From Qipengyuania pacifica (GTDB lineage Bacteria > Pseudomonadota > Alphaproteobacteria > Sphingomonadales > Sphingomonadaceae): a stretch of 64,000 bases of DNA. The translations under genes and the position numbers were made by a program. Where the stretch lies: assembly GCF_019857205.1 (NCBI RefSeq), contig NZ_JAHWXO010000002.1:310001-374000 (forward strand), read 5' to 3'. The notes under the pieces are model-generated. The model saw only the letters and a list, made by a program, of their open reading frames with translations, was not told the origin of the DNA and did not search any database. This document shows positions 44,320-54,118 of this stretch, piece by piece; the stretch's first letter is position 1; each line of letters begins with the position of its first letter.

Positions 44320-46421
44320 CCACCTGGATCGCAAGTCTGGCCTATGTCGGATATACGGTAGGTGCGATCAGTTGCGCTCTCGCGGCGCTGTGGATTGGGA
44401 GCAGGGGCGATGCACGCCGAACTGATCGCACACCCGCTGTCGTGGCCTTGGCGTTGACTGCCAACTGGTGCTTTGCAGCAGCAAGCTTTGGACCAACTCG
44501 GCCGATCGTGGAATTGAGCGAGGTCGCGCGTAATCTGGCGTGGCTGTTCATGTTGTACCGGCTTTTCGCAAATGATGGCCGCGATGAAACGCTGCGATTG
44601 GTGCGCCCGACAGCAATCGCGCTCGTACTCGTCGAAATTTTCCAAATAGCTTTGCTCTTGATCGCTCGACAGAATATGCCCGGCACTGACCTTGTTGCGA
44701 TCTTCGACACCGCGTCCTTGTTTCGCATTCTGGTTTGCGTTGGCGCGCTGGTATTGCTCCATAATCTCTATGTTGGCGCCGCAATATCCTCCCGGCAAAT
44801 CCTGCGCTGGAATGTGGCGTCACTCGCGTGGTTTTGGGTTTTCGATCTCAACTATTTCACGATCGCTTATGTGACGGGCGCTGTGCCACTCGAACTGGAT
44901 GCACTCCGCGGATTGGCCGCTGCAATTTGTGCAGTTCCCTTTGCGATGGGGTTCAATCGCAATGCATCCGGCTTGGAATTCCGACCATCACGGGCAGTCA
45001 CCTTCCGGTTTCTCTCTCTCATGGTGATCGCTGCCTATCTGATCGTGATGGTCGCGCTTGCACGATCTTTCGATATTTTTACGGGCGATCTCGCCCGTAT
45101 GACGCAAGTGGGGCTCATTATAGCAGCCGGCGCACTCGCACTGATCTGGCTGCCGTCTGCCCGGCTGCGTGGATGGTTGAGAGTGACCGCGGTCAAGCAT
45201 CTATTCAAGCATCGGTACGATTATCGCACAGAGTGGATCAGGTTCACGCATACGATTGGTGCGACCGGCGTCGATAATTCGACACTGCAAGAGCGTTTGA
45301 TCAAGGCTCTTGCAGACATCACCGATAGTCAAGCCGGCATTCTGCTCACCCCGGATGATGACGGTACACTACAACTTGCCGCGAACTGGCAATGGTCCGA
45401 GATAAAGGTGCCGGCAAAGGCTGCTCCTGCCGAGCTTGGTGAACTTCTCGAACGAAATGAGCTGATTGTCGCGCTGGATGAGCTGCGCGAAAATGTCGAC
45501 CATTGTGGCGAACAGGTTCTGATACCGGAGTGGTTGCGCGAGGATAGGCAAGCTTGGGCAATCGTCCCACTGCTCCATTTCGATCGCCTCGTTGGACTCG
45601 CGATATTGTCCCGACCATTGGTAGAGCGAAAGCTCGACTGGGAGGATTTCGATCTGCTCAAGGTCGTGGGCCGGCAGCTTGCCAGCTATCTTGCCGAACA
45701 ATCCGGTCAGGCTGCATTGCTGGAGGCAGGGAGGTTCGACGAATTCAACCGACGCATTGCTTTCGTCATGCACGACATCAAGAATTTATCGAGCCAGATG
45801 TCGCTGCTTTTGCGAAACGCCGAAAAACACGCCGAAAATCCTGAATTCCGAAAAGATATGCTCGTCACCTTGCGGAGCAGTGCGGACAAACTCAATGCGT
45901 TGCTCGCCAGGTTGGGGAAATACACCCGACCCGAAACCGGCGCGAGCGAGGTTCTCGAACTTTACAAAACTGTAGAGCGGCTCGCCGATCAATTCGGGCA
46001 GATCCATCCCGTAACAGTACTTCGGTCGGAAACCGCTAGGGTCGAAGGTAATTCGAAGGCTCTGGAGCAGGCTCTCAACCACCTGATCCAGAATGCGATC
46101 GAGGCCAGTGATACCGATGCCCCGATCATGCTGGCTGCATACTCCGATGGAATCGCGGGCTTGATCCTTATTGCAGACAACGGTCACGGTATGTCGCCAA
46201 ATTTTCTCCGCAGCGGCCTTTTCAAGCCGTTCGTTTCGTCAAAAGCCGGGGGCTTCGGAATTGGTGCCTTCGAAGCACGCGAACTTGTTCGTGCCATGGG
46301 AGGCCGATTGGATGTGGAATCCCGCGAGGGCCTAGGCACGCGCTTTACAATAAGTCTGCCGCTTCTTTCTGCGGCGAAATTATTGGATCGCGCCGATGTT
46401 CGCGAACGCGAGGTGGCATGA
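44316..46421 (+). CDS. prsK: PrsK-type membrane histidine kinase
   Basis: Sensor kinase of the PEP-CTERM/exosortase-linked two-component system. 701 residues: about eight membrane helices (1-290), a GAF domain (about 320-470), a phosphoacceptor region with AFVMHDIKNLSSQ (His near 486), and an ATPase domain with N-box NHLIQNAIEAS and G-box DNGHGMS...GGFGIGAF. The HDIKN phosphoacceptor and membrane architecture match PrsK. ATG 44316 overlaps the sugar-transferase stop. It should phosphorylate the PrsR encoded next. Confidence 0.92.
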   Translation: MTTWIASLAYVGYTVGAISCALAALWIGSRGDARRTDRTPAVVALALTANWCFAAASFGPTRPIVELSEVARNLAWLFMLYRLFANDGRDETLRLVRPTAIALVLVEIFQIALLLIARQNMPGTDLVAIFDTASLFRILVCVGALVLLHNLYVGAAISSRQILRWNVASLAWFWVFDLNYFTIAYVTGAVPLELDALRGLAAAICAVPFAMGFNRNASGLEFRPSRAVTFRFLSLMVIAAYLIVMVALARSFDIFTGDLARMTQVGLIIAAGALALIWLPSARLRGWLRVTAVKHLFKHRYDYRTEWIRFTHTIGATGVDNSTLQERLIKALADITDSQAGILLTPDDDGTLQLAANWQWSEIKVPAKAAPAELGELLERNELIVALDELRENVDHCGEQVLIPEWLREDRQAWAIVPLLHFDRLVGLAILSRPLVERKLDWEDFDLLKVVGRQLASYLAEQSGQAALLEAGRFDEFNRRIAFVMHDIKNLSSQMSLLLRNAEKHAENPEFRKDMLVTLRSSADKLNALLARLGKYTRPETGASEVLELYKTVERLADQFGQIHPVTVLRSETARVEGNSKALEQALNHLIQNAIEASDTDAPIMLAAYSDGIAGLILIADNGHGMSPNFLRSGLFKPFVSSKAGGFGIGAFEARELVRAMGGRLDVESREGLGTRFTISLPLLSAAKLLDRADVREREVA

Positions 46422-47788
46422 TGGCGCAGTCCAAGCCCAAACTTCTGATCGTCGAGGACGATGAAGGACTTCAGGCCCAACTCAAATGGGCATACGAAGA
46501 TTTCGATGTTGTCATTGTCGGTACGCGCGAAGCGGCGATCGACGCGCTGAGGACGGAAGAGCCAGCAGTAGTGACACTCGATCTCGGGTTGCCGCCGGAT
46601 GCAGACGGCACAAGCGAGGGCTTTGCCGTCCTCGAGGCGATCATGGCGTTGAAGCCGGACACTAAAGTCATCGTTGCGTCGGGGCATGGGGCGCGGGAAA
46701 GCGCTCTGCGCGCTGTCGATCGAGGGGCTTATGACTTCTATCAGAAGCCCGTAGACATCGACACGCTGGGGCTGATCGTCCAGCGCGCATACCGCTTGTA
46801 TCAGCTTGAGACCGAGAACCGGCTGCTGGCTCAACAGGTTGGGCAAGACCGGACGGTACTGGGGGCTATGGTTACGGCAGCCCCGGAGATGGCCAAAGTC
46901 GCACGAACGATTGAGCGGGTCGCACCCACCAATGTGTCGGTCATGCTCCTTGGCGCCAGTGGTACGGGCAAGGAGCTTCTGGCGAGAGGCGTGCATGATT
47001 GCAGCGAGCGCAGACGTGGTGCGTTCGTCGCAATCAATTGCGCCGCCATCCCGGAAACCCTTTTGGAAAGCGAGCTGTTCGGTCATGAAAAGGGCGCGTT
47101 CACCGGGGCAGTCAAGACCACTGAAGGCAAGATCGAGCTTGCTCACGGTGGCACGCTGTTCCTCGACGAGGTCGGCGATATCCCGCTACCTCTTCAGGTG
47201 AAGTTGTTGAGGTTCCTGCAGGAGCGGAACATCGAGCGTCTTGGTAGTCGAAAAACGATCCCCGTCGATACGAGGATCGTGTGTGCCACCCACCAGAACC
47301 TTGAAGCCATGATTTCGGATGGAACATTCCGAGAAGACTTGTTCTACCGCCTTGCGGAGATGGTGATCAAGGTGCCTACGCTTGCAGAGCGGACGGGCGA
47401 TGCCATCTTGCTGGCCAAATATTTCCTGGCCCGGTTTTCCGACGAGATGAACCTCAAGGTGAAGGGCTTTGCGCCGGATGCACTTGCGGCAATCGACAAT
47501 TGGAGCTGGCCTGGAAACGTCCGCGAGCTCGAGAACCGCGTCAAGCGGGCGGTGATCATGGCCGATGCCAAATTGGTATCAGTCGAGGATCTGGATCTGG
47601 AACAGGCCGATGATGATGGCGCAGACATCACCCTCAATATCAAAGCCGCGCGCGAGCAGGCGGATCGTCGGCTGATCCGGCAAGCGCTCGCGCGGAGCGA
47701 GGGGAATATTTCGAACACGGCAAAGTTGCTCGGTATCAGCCGCCCGACACTGTACGACCTGCTCAAGCAGTATGACCTTCAGACTTAG
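46418..47788 (+). CDS. prsR: PrsR-type sigma-54 response regulator
   Basis: An NtrC-type activator of 456 residues. Receiver domain with phospho-Asp 55 (VTLDLG) and acidic pocket EDD (13-15). AAA+ domain with Walker A GASGTGKE near 185, GAFTGA near 226 (sigma-54 contact) and LFLDEVGDIP. Fis-type HTH at the C-terminus (NTAKLLGISRPTLYDLLKQ). It should activate -24/-12 promoters; I saw no clear TGGCAC-N5-TTGC site in this window, so targets are probably elsewhere. ATG 46418 overlaps the prsK stop; the second ATG is 46421. Confidence 0.94.
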   Translation: MMAQSKPKLLIVEDDEGLQAQLKWAYEDFDVVIVGTREAAIDALRTEEPAVVTLDLGLPPDADGTSEGFAVLEAIMALKPDTKVIVASGHGARESALRAVDRGAYDFYQKPVDIDTLGLIVQRAYRLYQLETENRLLAQQVGQDRTVLGAMVTAAPEMAKVARTIERVAPTNVSVMLLGASGTGKELLARGVHDCSERRRGAFVAINCAAIPETLLESELFGHEKGAFTGAVKTTEGKIELAHGGTLFLDEVGDIPLPLQVKLLRFLQERNIERLGSRKTIPVDTRIVCATHQNLEAMISDGTFREDLFYRLAEMVIKVPTLAERTGDAILLAKYFLARFSDEMNLKVKGFAPDALAAIDNWSWPGNVRELENRVKRAVIMADAKLVSVEDLDLEQADDDGADITLNIKAAREQADRRLIRQALARSEGNISNTAKLLGISRPTLYDLLKQYDLQT

Positions 47789-49520
47789 CCTCAGGGCTTA
47801 CTCACTGTTGGCCTTGACCTGTCTGGTGCTGGGAGCTTGCGGGCAACCGCAGGATACCCAGTCAGAGGTGGATAAAGCGCGGTTGGAATTGGCCAACGGC
47901 AACCCTGGCATCGCCAGAATTCACCTCGACCATGCGCTCGCTGCCGGTGTTCCCCGGCGAGAGCTTTCGCTCGACTTTGCTCAAGCTGCATTGGGGGAAG
48001 GAGACTTCGCGGGCGCGCGAAACTGGCTTGAAGGGGAGGATTTTCCAGCAGGGGCCGCCGCAGAGCGCCATTTGCTGCTGGGACGCATCGAGATGGCCGA
48101 GGGCAATCTAGCGGCGGCAGCGCGAGCATTCGACAGGTCTTTCGAGGCAGACCCGGCGAATGCTGAACTTTGGGTCGAAATCGGGCGGCTGCGCTATCGT
48201 CGCGGCGAGCAGGTGCAGGCTTCACAGGCGGTAGAGCGCGCATTGGAACTGGATCCCGAGAACGGCGGAGCGCTGCGATTTCGTGGCCAGCTGATCCGCG
48301 ATGCCCAAGGTATGCGATCGGGCGTTCGCTTCCTGCGCGATGCCGTCGAGCGGCAGCCTGACGACGTTTCCTTGCGCGTTGAACTTGCGGCTACTCTGGG
48401 GGATGCGGGGGAGGCGGCAGAGGCGCTTCGAGTTCTGCGCGGGGGCGACGGCAGCGCGGTTGGTACAGCGCAGGGGCTGTTCGTCCAGGCAGTCATCGCG
48501 GCGCGGGGTGGAAATTTCCGATTGGCGCGCGACCTGCTGGGGCGGTCCAACCTTGTCGAAAGAAGGGTCCCGTCAGCGCAAATCCTATCGGCCATCATCG
48601 ATTTGCAGGAGGAGAACTATGCGAGTGCGGTGAGGGCTCTGGATCGGATTTATGGTGGGGGGCAGGCGGATAACCGGCGGGTTCGGGATTTGCTGGCTTA
48701 CGCGCTGTCGCGCAGTGGCGGGGAGCAGGAACTGGTTTCGCGGTTTGCGCAGACTGCTGCTGGGACTGGCGGATCTGCGTATCTGCGCACTCTGGTCGGG
48801 CGGGCTTACGAAGCGCTGGGCGACCGGGATACGGCAGCCGAATTCCTTGATCTGGCGGCGGTATCACAAGGCGGCATGGTGGTACTTCCTGCTGTAAATA
48901 CAAATAGTTCGGACAACGGAGGCGGGGTCGAGACGCGCAATTTCGTACGGATGGCGATTGCTCGTGGAGACCCGGCGGCGGGTGTGGCGAAGGCGCGGGA
49001 TTTCGCGCGCCGGTTTCCCGGTTCGGCCGATGCGTTTTCGATCCTGGGCGACGCGGAGCTGGCCTCGGCTAACCGGGCGGCTGCGCGCACGGCCTATGAG
49101 CGATCTGCCGAAATCAGACGCGGATGGGTGCTGATCATACGTTTGATCGGGGTACAGAACACCCCGGCAGATGCTCGGCGTATGATCGAGACATATGTGC
49201 AGGGTAACCCGATGAACGGTGAGGCCGCCGCCATGCTGGCCGATGCCCTGGCAGCGGAAGGGAAATGGGCGAGGGCGGTGCCGCTGCTGGATCATGCCAT
49301 GCAATCCGGGATGGAGCGCGTGCCCTGGGTGCTGGCCGCGCGAAGTGTGGCCGCGCGGGAACTGGGCGATCAGGAAGGGGCACTGTCCTTCGCCGTGGCA
49401 GCGCACGAACTGCAGCCGATGAACCCCTATGCAATTTCCGCGCTCATCGCGGTTCTGCCCGAGAACGACCCGAAGCGTATTGAACTTGAAGCGAAGTTGA
49501 GGTCTGTGACAGCGATCTGA
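47772..49520 (+). CDS. prsT: TPR-repeat lipoprotein (PrsT-like)
   Basis: An envelope lipoprotein of 582 residues. The signal ends in LGAC, then tetratricopeptide-like helix pairs over most of the length (for example LAAAARAFDRSFEADPANAE, ASQAVERALELDPENGGALR). The gene position, overlapping prsR by 17 bp, matches PrsT of exosortase loci, but PrsT is usually about 900 residues, so this is a shorter relative. No frameshift is visible. Codon use is more GC-rich than in prsK. Confidence 0.8.
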   Translation: MTFRLSLRAYSLLALTCLVLGACGQPQDTQSEVDKARLELANGNPGIARIHLDHALAAGVPRRELSLDFAQAALGEGDFAGARNWLEGEDFPAGAAAERHLLLGRIEMAEGNLAAAARAFDRSFEADPANAELWVEIGRLRYRRGEQVQASQAVERALELDPENGGALRFRGQLIRDAQGMRSGVRFLRDAVERQPDDVSLRVELAATLGDAGEAAEALRVLRGGDGSAVGTAQGLFVQAVIAARGGNFRLARDLLGRSNLVERRVPSAQILSAIIDLQEENYASAVRALDRIYGGGQADNRRVRDLLAYALSRSGGEQELVSRFAQTAAGTGGSAYLRTLVGRAYEALGDRDTAAEFLDLAAVSQGGMVVLPAVNTNSSDNGGGVETRNFVRMAIARGDPAAGVAKARDFARRFPGSADAFSILGDAELASANRAAARTAYERSAEIRRGWVLIIRLIGVQNTPADARRMIETYVQGNPMNGEAAAMLADALAAEGKWARAVPLLDHAMQSGMERVPWVLAARSVAARELGDQEGALSFAVAAHELQPMNPYAISALIAVLPENDPKRIELEAKLRSVTAI

Positions 49521-49561
49521 ACCTCTCGACACCCGCCCCGCAGCGCGGCAGAGGGCGGTCC

Positions 49562-50566
49562 ATGAGTTTCAGAACAGTCCTGTCGGACCCCATGCTGCGC
49601 ATGCTGGTCACCGCCATAGCGCTCGCCGCCCTGCTGCCTGCGACAGGCGACGCCCGGGGAGTAGCCCAGGCTGTGGCGAATGCCGCGATCTTCGTCCTGT
49701 TTCTGCTGAACGGAATGCGGATAGCGCGCGGCGACATCGTGGCCGGTGTCGCCAACTGGCGGTTCCTGCTGCCCCTGATCCTGTGGGTCTTCGGCGCGAT
49801 GGCGGTGATCGGACTGGCACTGTCGTCACTTGCGAGTGCCTGGCTCGCGCCGTCCGTGGCGCTGGGTTTTCTGTATCTGGGCGTGCTGCCGTCCACCGTC
49901 CAGTCAGCGACATCCTATAGCTCGCTGGCAGGGGGCAATGTCGCGCTGTCGGTGGTAGCCGCGGCGCTGCTCAACATCCTTGGCGTGTTCGTGACGGTCC
50001 CGGTGTTTCTGGCGCTGGGCGGGAGCGGCAGCGGGGATGTGGGAATGGGGGCTTTCGTGAAGATCATGCTGCTGCTGGTGCTGCCCTTCGCAATCGGGCA
50101 GTTACTGCAAAGCCGGACGGTCGCGTTCACCAACAGGCACAAGGGAAAGATCGTGTGGGTCGATCGCTTCGTGATTTCGGCAGCGATCTACGTGGCGTTT
50201 TCGGGTGCGGTAGAGCAGGGTATCTGGACGCGGGTCGATGCGCTCGACTGGCTGGGTATCGCAGGGCTGGTCGTAACGTTTCTGTTCGTCGCGAACATCG
50301 GGGCATGGCTGACGGGTAAGGCTCTTGGCCTCGCCCGCCCGGATCGCATTTCTTTCCTGTTTGCCGGCGCGCAGAAGAGCGCTGCAGTGGGCGCGCCGCT
50401 GGCCACCATCCTGTTTCCGGCCGACCAGGCGGGGTTCATCGTGGTGGCGCTGCTGCTCTATCACCTGTTCCAGCTGGTGGTGGCAGCGCCGATCGCTAGT
50501 CGGCTGGCGGCGTCATCGCATCTTCGGGATGGCGGCGATTGTGCCGCACCGACCACGCGAAGCTGA
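49562..50566 (+). CDS. Bile acid:sodium symporter-family transporter
   Basis: A 334-residue inner-membrane carrier with about nine or ten helices, typical of SBF-like/BASS proteins. Conserved stretches include LGVLPSTVQSATSYSSLAGGNVALSV near 105 and GAQKSAAVGAPLATILF near 280. Bacterial members carry organic acids and other anions; the substrate is unknown. Its C-terminus (last about 24 codons) overlaps the 3' end of the convergent DUF475 gene by 71 bp. Confidence 0.88.
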   Translation: MSFRTVLSDPMLRMLVTAIALAALLPATGDARGVAQAVANAAIFVLFLLNGMRIARGDIVAGVANWRFLLPLILWVFGAMAVIGLALSSLASAWLAPSVALGFLYLGVLPSTVQSATSYSSLAGGNVALSVVAAALLNILGVFVTVPVFLALGGSGSGDVGMGAFVKIMLLLVLPFAIGQLLQSRTVAFTNRHKGKIVWVDRFVISAAIYVAFSGAVEQGIWTRVDALDWLGIAGLVVTFLFVANIGAWLTGKALGLARPDRISFLFAGAQKSAAVGAPLATILFPADQAGFIVVALLLYHLFQLVVAAPIASRLAASSHLRDGGDCAAPTTRS

Positions 50567-51566
50567 GGCCGATAAGAACGGCGCCCAGCAGACCGGTGAT
50601 CGTTTCCGGAATATGGTAGCGGGCCGACAGCAGCATGATGATCCCGAGCACGATGATCGCCCAGAACGCGCCGTGTTCAAGGTAGCGATATTGGGCCAGC
50701 GTGCCGGTGCGCACCAGATGGATCGTCATCGAACGGACGAACATTGCCCCGACAGACAGGCCCAGAGCGATGATGATCATGTTGTTCGACAGCGCGAAGG
50801 CGCCGATCACCCCGTCGAAGCTGAAGCTGGCGTCGAGGACTTCCAGATAGAGGAAACCGCCCAGGCCTGATTTGACGATTTCGCCGGTAGCCTTCTTGGC
50901 CGCTTCGCGTTCCTCGATCAGGGCCGCGATGGCGTGCACGGCAATGAAGGTCACGAGGCCGAGGATGGCAGCGGTGAGGAAGGTAATGGCATCGGCCGGC
51001 GCGAGCATGGTCGAAACCGTGTAGACCAGCACGAGCACGAGCCCGATTTCGATCGCGGGAACATTGGAGAATTTGTTGATCGTTTTTTCGACCGCCGCGA
51101 TCCAGTGCACTTCCTTGTCGTTGTCGAAGAAGAAGGTCATCCCCACCATCGCCAGGAAGGCGCCGCCGAAACCGGCAATGCCGATGTGCGCATCGGACAC
51201 GATGCGTTCGTATTCGGCGGGATTGTTGAGGGACAGGGAAACCGCCTCGAGAGGTCCGACCTTTGCCGCGATGGCGACGATCGCAATGGGAAAGACGATG
51301 CGCATGCCGAAGACCGCGATCAGGATCCCGATGGTCAGGAAGCGCTGCTGCCAGACCGGATCCATATCGCGCAGCACGGTGGCGTTGACCACCGCATTAT
51401 CGAAGCTGAGCGAAACTTCGAGGATCGACAGGACAAGGACGATCCACAGAATGCCGAGTGTGGCGGTGATCGACCCGGTGCTCGCCCAGCCATACCATCC
51501 AGCCAGCGCAAAGCAGACCGCGGTAAAGGCGAAGGAGAACGCGTAGTATTTGCGCATGGTTTCCAT
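50496..51566 (-). CDS. DUF475-family (TerC-like) membrane protein
   Basis: 356 residues with about nine helices. Motifs LEVSLSFDNAVVNATVL (near 47-63) and LEVLDASFSFDGVIGAFALSNN (near 225-245) carry paired acidic SFD residues inside helices, the hallmark of TerC/DUF475-type putative metal transporters. ATG at 51566 (METMRKYY); ATG 51557 is close. It overlaps the convergent symporter gene at the 3' end. Function is likely metal-ion export or tolerance, by family analogy only. Confidence 0.85.
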   Translation of the reverse strand: METMRKYYAFSFAFTAVCFALAGWYGWASTGSITATLGILWIVLVLSILEVSLSFDNAVVNATVLRDMDPVWQQRFLTIGILIAVFGMRIVFPIAIVAIAAKVGPLEAVSLSLNNPAEYERIVSDAHIGIAGFGGAFLAMVGMTFFFDNDKEVHWIAAVEKTINKFSNVPAIEIGLVLVLVYTVSTMLAPADAITFLTAAILGLVTFIAVHAIAALIEEREAAKKATGEIVKSGLGGFLYLEVLDASFSFDGVIGAFALSNNMIIIALGLSVGAMFVRSMTIHLVRTGTLAQYRYLEHGAFWAIIVLGIIMLLSARYHIPETITGLLGAVLIGLSFAWSVRHNRRHPEDAMTPPAD

Positions 51567-51583
51567 GAGAGATGCTCGGTTGG

Positions 51584-52456
51584 TCAGCCCTTGGGCTGAT
51601 AGGTTTGATCGGAGGTCGGGAAACTGCGCGCACGCACTTCTTCGGCGTATTTCACCACCGTGCGTTCGATGACGCCGGCGATGTCTTCATACTTCTTCAC
51701 GAAGCGGGGGACGCGATCGAACATGCCCAGCATGTCTTCGGTCACGAGGACCTGCCCATCGCATTGGGCGGAAGCGCCGATGCCGATGGTAGGACAGGAG
51801 ACCGTCTCCGTCGCTTCTATCGCGATCGGTTCGAGCACGCCTTCCAGGACGATGGCGAAGGCCCCAGCCTTGTCGAGCGCCTGGGCATCGCCCACGATCT
51901 TGGTCGCTTCCGCATCGTCGCGGCCGCGCGCGCCGTAGCCACCGAGCACATTGACCGCCTGTGGGGTGAGGCCGACATGGCCCATGACGGGAATGCCCCG
52001 CTGATTGAGGAAGGCCACGGTTTCGGCCATCTGTTCGCCGCCTTCGAGTTTGACCGCGGCTGCGCCGGACTGCTTGAGCAGGAAAGTGGCGCTTTCGAAC
52101 GCCTGCTGGGGCGACTGTTCGTACGAGCCGAACGGCATGTCGACCACGACAACGGAATGATAGCTGCCCCGCACGACGGCCGCGGCGTGATTGGCCATCA
52201 TGTCGAGCGTGACGGGGATGGTGGTGGGCAGGCCATAGATGACCTGCGCCAGAGAATCGCCCACCAGCAGGATATCGCAATGCGCATCAAGCAGTTGCGC
52301 CTGGCGCGCGGTGTAGGCCGTGAGCATCACCAGCGGTTCGCGCGTTTCACCATCCGCCTTGTGCGCCCGGATCTTGGGCACGGTAAGCCGCTTCATCGGC
52401 TGCGGTGTGGGATTGGCACGGCTGGTGCTGGTATCGAGCTGGAAGGTTGTAGACAT
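51584..52456 (-). CDS. panB: 3-methyl-2-oxobutanoate hydroxymethyltransferase
   Basis: First committed step of pantothenate synthesis (EC 2.1.2.11), using 2-oxoisovalerate and methylene-THF. 290 residues. VMLTAYTARQAQLLD, LLVGDSLAQVIYG (Mg-binding Asp), VVVDMPFGSYEQSPQ, KLEGGEQM and PVMGHVGLTPQ are the family's core motifs. ATG 52456 is chosen (GGAG 9 bp upstream) over an upstream extension to 52636. It draws on the same oxoacid as the bkd complex and the same folate pool as thyA. Lies 17 bp upstream of the DUF475 gene. Confidence 0.95.
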   Translation of the reverse strand: MSTTFQLDTSTSRANPTPQPMKRLTVPKIRAHKADGETREPLVMLTAYTARQAQLLDAHCDILLVGDSLAQVIYGLPTTIPVTLDMMANHAAAVVRGSYHSVVVVDMPFGSYEQSPQQAFESATFLLKQSGAAAVKLEGGEQMAETVAFLNQRGIPVMGHVGLTPQAVNVLGGYGARGRDDAEATKIVGDAQALDKAGAFAIVLEGVLEPIAIEATETVSCPTIGIGASAQCDGQVLVTEDMLGMFDRVPRFVKKYEDIAGVIERTVVKYAEEVRARSFPTSDQTYQPKG

Positions 52457-52584
52457 GGTCGCTCCAGTAGCAATCGCGTGGACGATGGCAAAGCGAAGCT
52501 TGGAATTCCACGGTATTCCGTGTCTAAGGGCGCAAATTTCATGCGCGCGGCAGCAATAGTCGCGATCCGGGAGGTGTAAAAACG

Positions 52585-54015
52585 ATGGTCGCAACCACCA
52601 CTTCGACAAGCGAAGGCTGGTCCTCGCGTTCGGCATTCATCCTCGCTGCGGTAGGGGCTGCAGTGGGGTTGGGGAACATCTGGCGTTTCCCCACGCTTGC
52701 CGGGGAAAGTGGCGGCGGCGCCTTCGTAATCTTCTATATCGCCTGCGTGTTCCTGCTGGGCCTGCCGCTGGTCCTGTCCGAAGTGTTCATCGGCAAGGCG
52801 GGACAGACGGACGCCGTGGGATCGATCCGGCGCGTGGCCGCACAGTCCAAGGCATCGCCAAGCTGGGCGATTTTCGGCGGCGTGGGCGCGCTGGCGGCAT
52901 TTCTGATCGTTTCGTTCTATTCCGTGGTGGCGGGCTGGGTGCTCTATTACGCGGGCATCATGGGCGGCGATCTGGTGCAGGCCATTCTGGCCGGTGATCC
53001 CTTCAGAGGCGCGCTGGCCGGTGAAAGCCAGGATCAGATCCAGCAGCGGCTGAGCGACATGTTCGCCAGCCCCGGTTTGCTGCTGGGCGTCCACTTCGTC
53101 TTCATGGGACTGACGCTCTATATCGTCGCGCGCGGTGTGAGTTCGGGTATCGAGAAGGCGGCGACCTATCTGATGCCCATGTTCTTCGTGCTGCTGGTCG
53201 GGCTGGTGCTGTATGGCGCCATCGAAGGCGACATCGGCCAGGCCGCTGCGTTCCTGTTCACGCCGGACTGGTCGAAGCTGACCCCGCAGGTCATGAATTC
53301 CGCCCTTGGGCAGGCCCTGTTCTCGCTGTCGCTGGGGGTTGCCGGGCTGATAACCTACGGATCCTATATCAAGGAAGGCAGCGGCCTTGGCCCGACATCG
53401 GCCCTGATCGCGGTTGCCGATACCTGCGTGGCCCTGCTGGCCGGCCTGATGATCTTCCCGATCGTGTTCGCCGTGGGCCTCGATCCCGCAGCGGGGCCGA
53501 CGCTGGTGTTCCAGACATTGCCTTTCGCATTCCAGACCATGCCAGGCGGCGCCCTGTTCGGCTTCCTGTTCTTCGTCCTCATCCTGGTGGCCGCAGTGAC
53601 CAGTTCGATTTCGCTGCTGGAAGTGCCGACGGCCTGGGGCATCGGAGAGCGTGGCTGGAGCCGCCCGAAATCGGCGCTGATCTTCGGCGGCGGTGCCTTC
53701 CTGATGGGGATAGCCTGCCTGCTGGGTTACAATGTGTGGGCCGATGTGCGCCCGTTGGGCTTCTGGAGCCTGTTCGCGGATACCGATATTCTGGACACGG
53801 TCGATGGATTTACCGGCAAGGTGATGCTGCCGGTCGGCGCGCTGCTGACATCGATCTTCATCGGGTGGAAAGCGGACAAGAACCTGCTGCTGACCACGAC
53901 GGGACTGTCCCCGCTGGCCTTCGGCATATGGCGTTTCCTGATCGCGTGGCTGTGCCCGCTGGCGGTCGCCATCATCCTTGCAACCGGCCTGTTTCCCTCA
54001 ATTCTGGGTACTTGA
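52585..54015 (+). CDS. Sodium:neurotransmitter symporter (SNF/NSS) family transporter
   Basis: A 476-residue Na+-coupled carrier, about 12 helices. The N-terminal signature is intact: FILAAVGAAVGLGNIWRFP near 17-35 and GGGAFVIFYIACVFLLGLP, with the unwound TM1 Gly residues that bind Na+. The family carries amino acids and related compounds (LeuT/MhsT-like); the exact substrate cannot be read. Preceded by GGGAGGTG ribosome site. Codon use is strongly GC-biased here. Confidence 0.92.
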   Translation: MVATTTSTSEGWSSRSAFILAAVGAAVGLGNIWRFPTLAGESGGGAFVIFYIACVFLLGLPLVLSEVFIGKAGQTDAVGSIRRVAAQSKASPSWAIFGGVGALAAFLIVSFYSVVAGWVLYYAGIMGGDLVQAILAGDPFRGALAGESQDQIQQRLSDMFASPGLLLGVHFVFMGLTLYIVARGVSSGIEKAATYLMPMFFVLLVGLVLYGAIEGDIGQAAAFLFTPDWSKLTPQVMNSALGQALFSLSLGVAGLITYGSYIKEGSGLGPTSALIAVADTCVALLAGLMIFPIVFAVGLDPAAGPTLVFQTLPFAFQTMPGGALFGFLFFVLILVAAVTSSISLLEVPTAWGIGERGWSRPKSALIFGGGAFLMGIACLLGYNVWADVRPLGFWSLFADTDILDTVDGFTGKVMLPVGALLTSIFIGWKADKNLLLTTTGLSPLAFGIWRFLIAWLCPLAVAIILATGLFPSILGT

Positions 54016-54118
54016 TACGAATTCGGCTTTTCGGGCGAGGAATTAGCATTTAATTGCCGTAGTCCGGCTGGCGGAGCAGGGTAGTCCTGCGGCGGGCCTG
54101 TGGGGGGCCATAGGCCGC

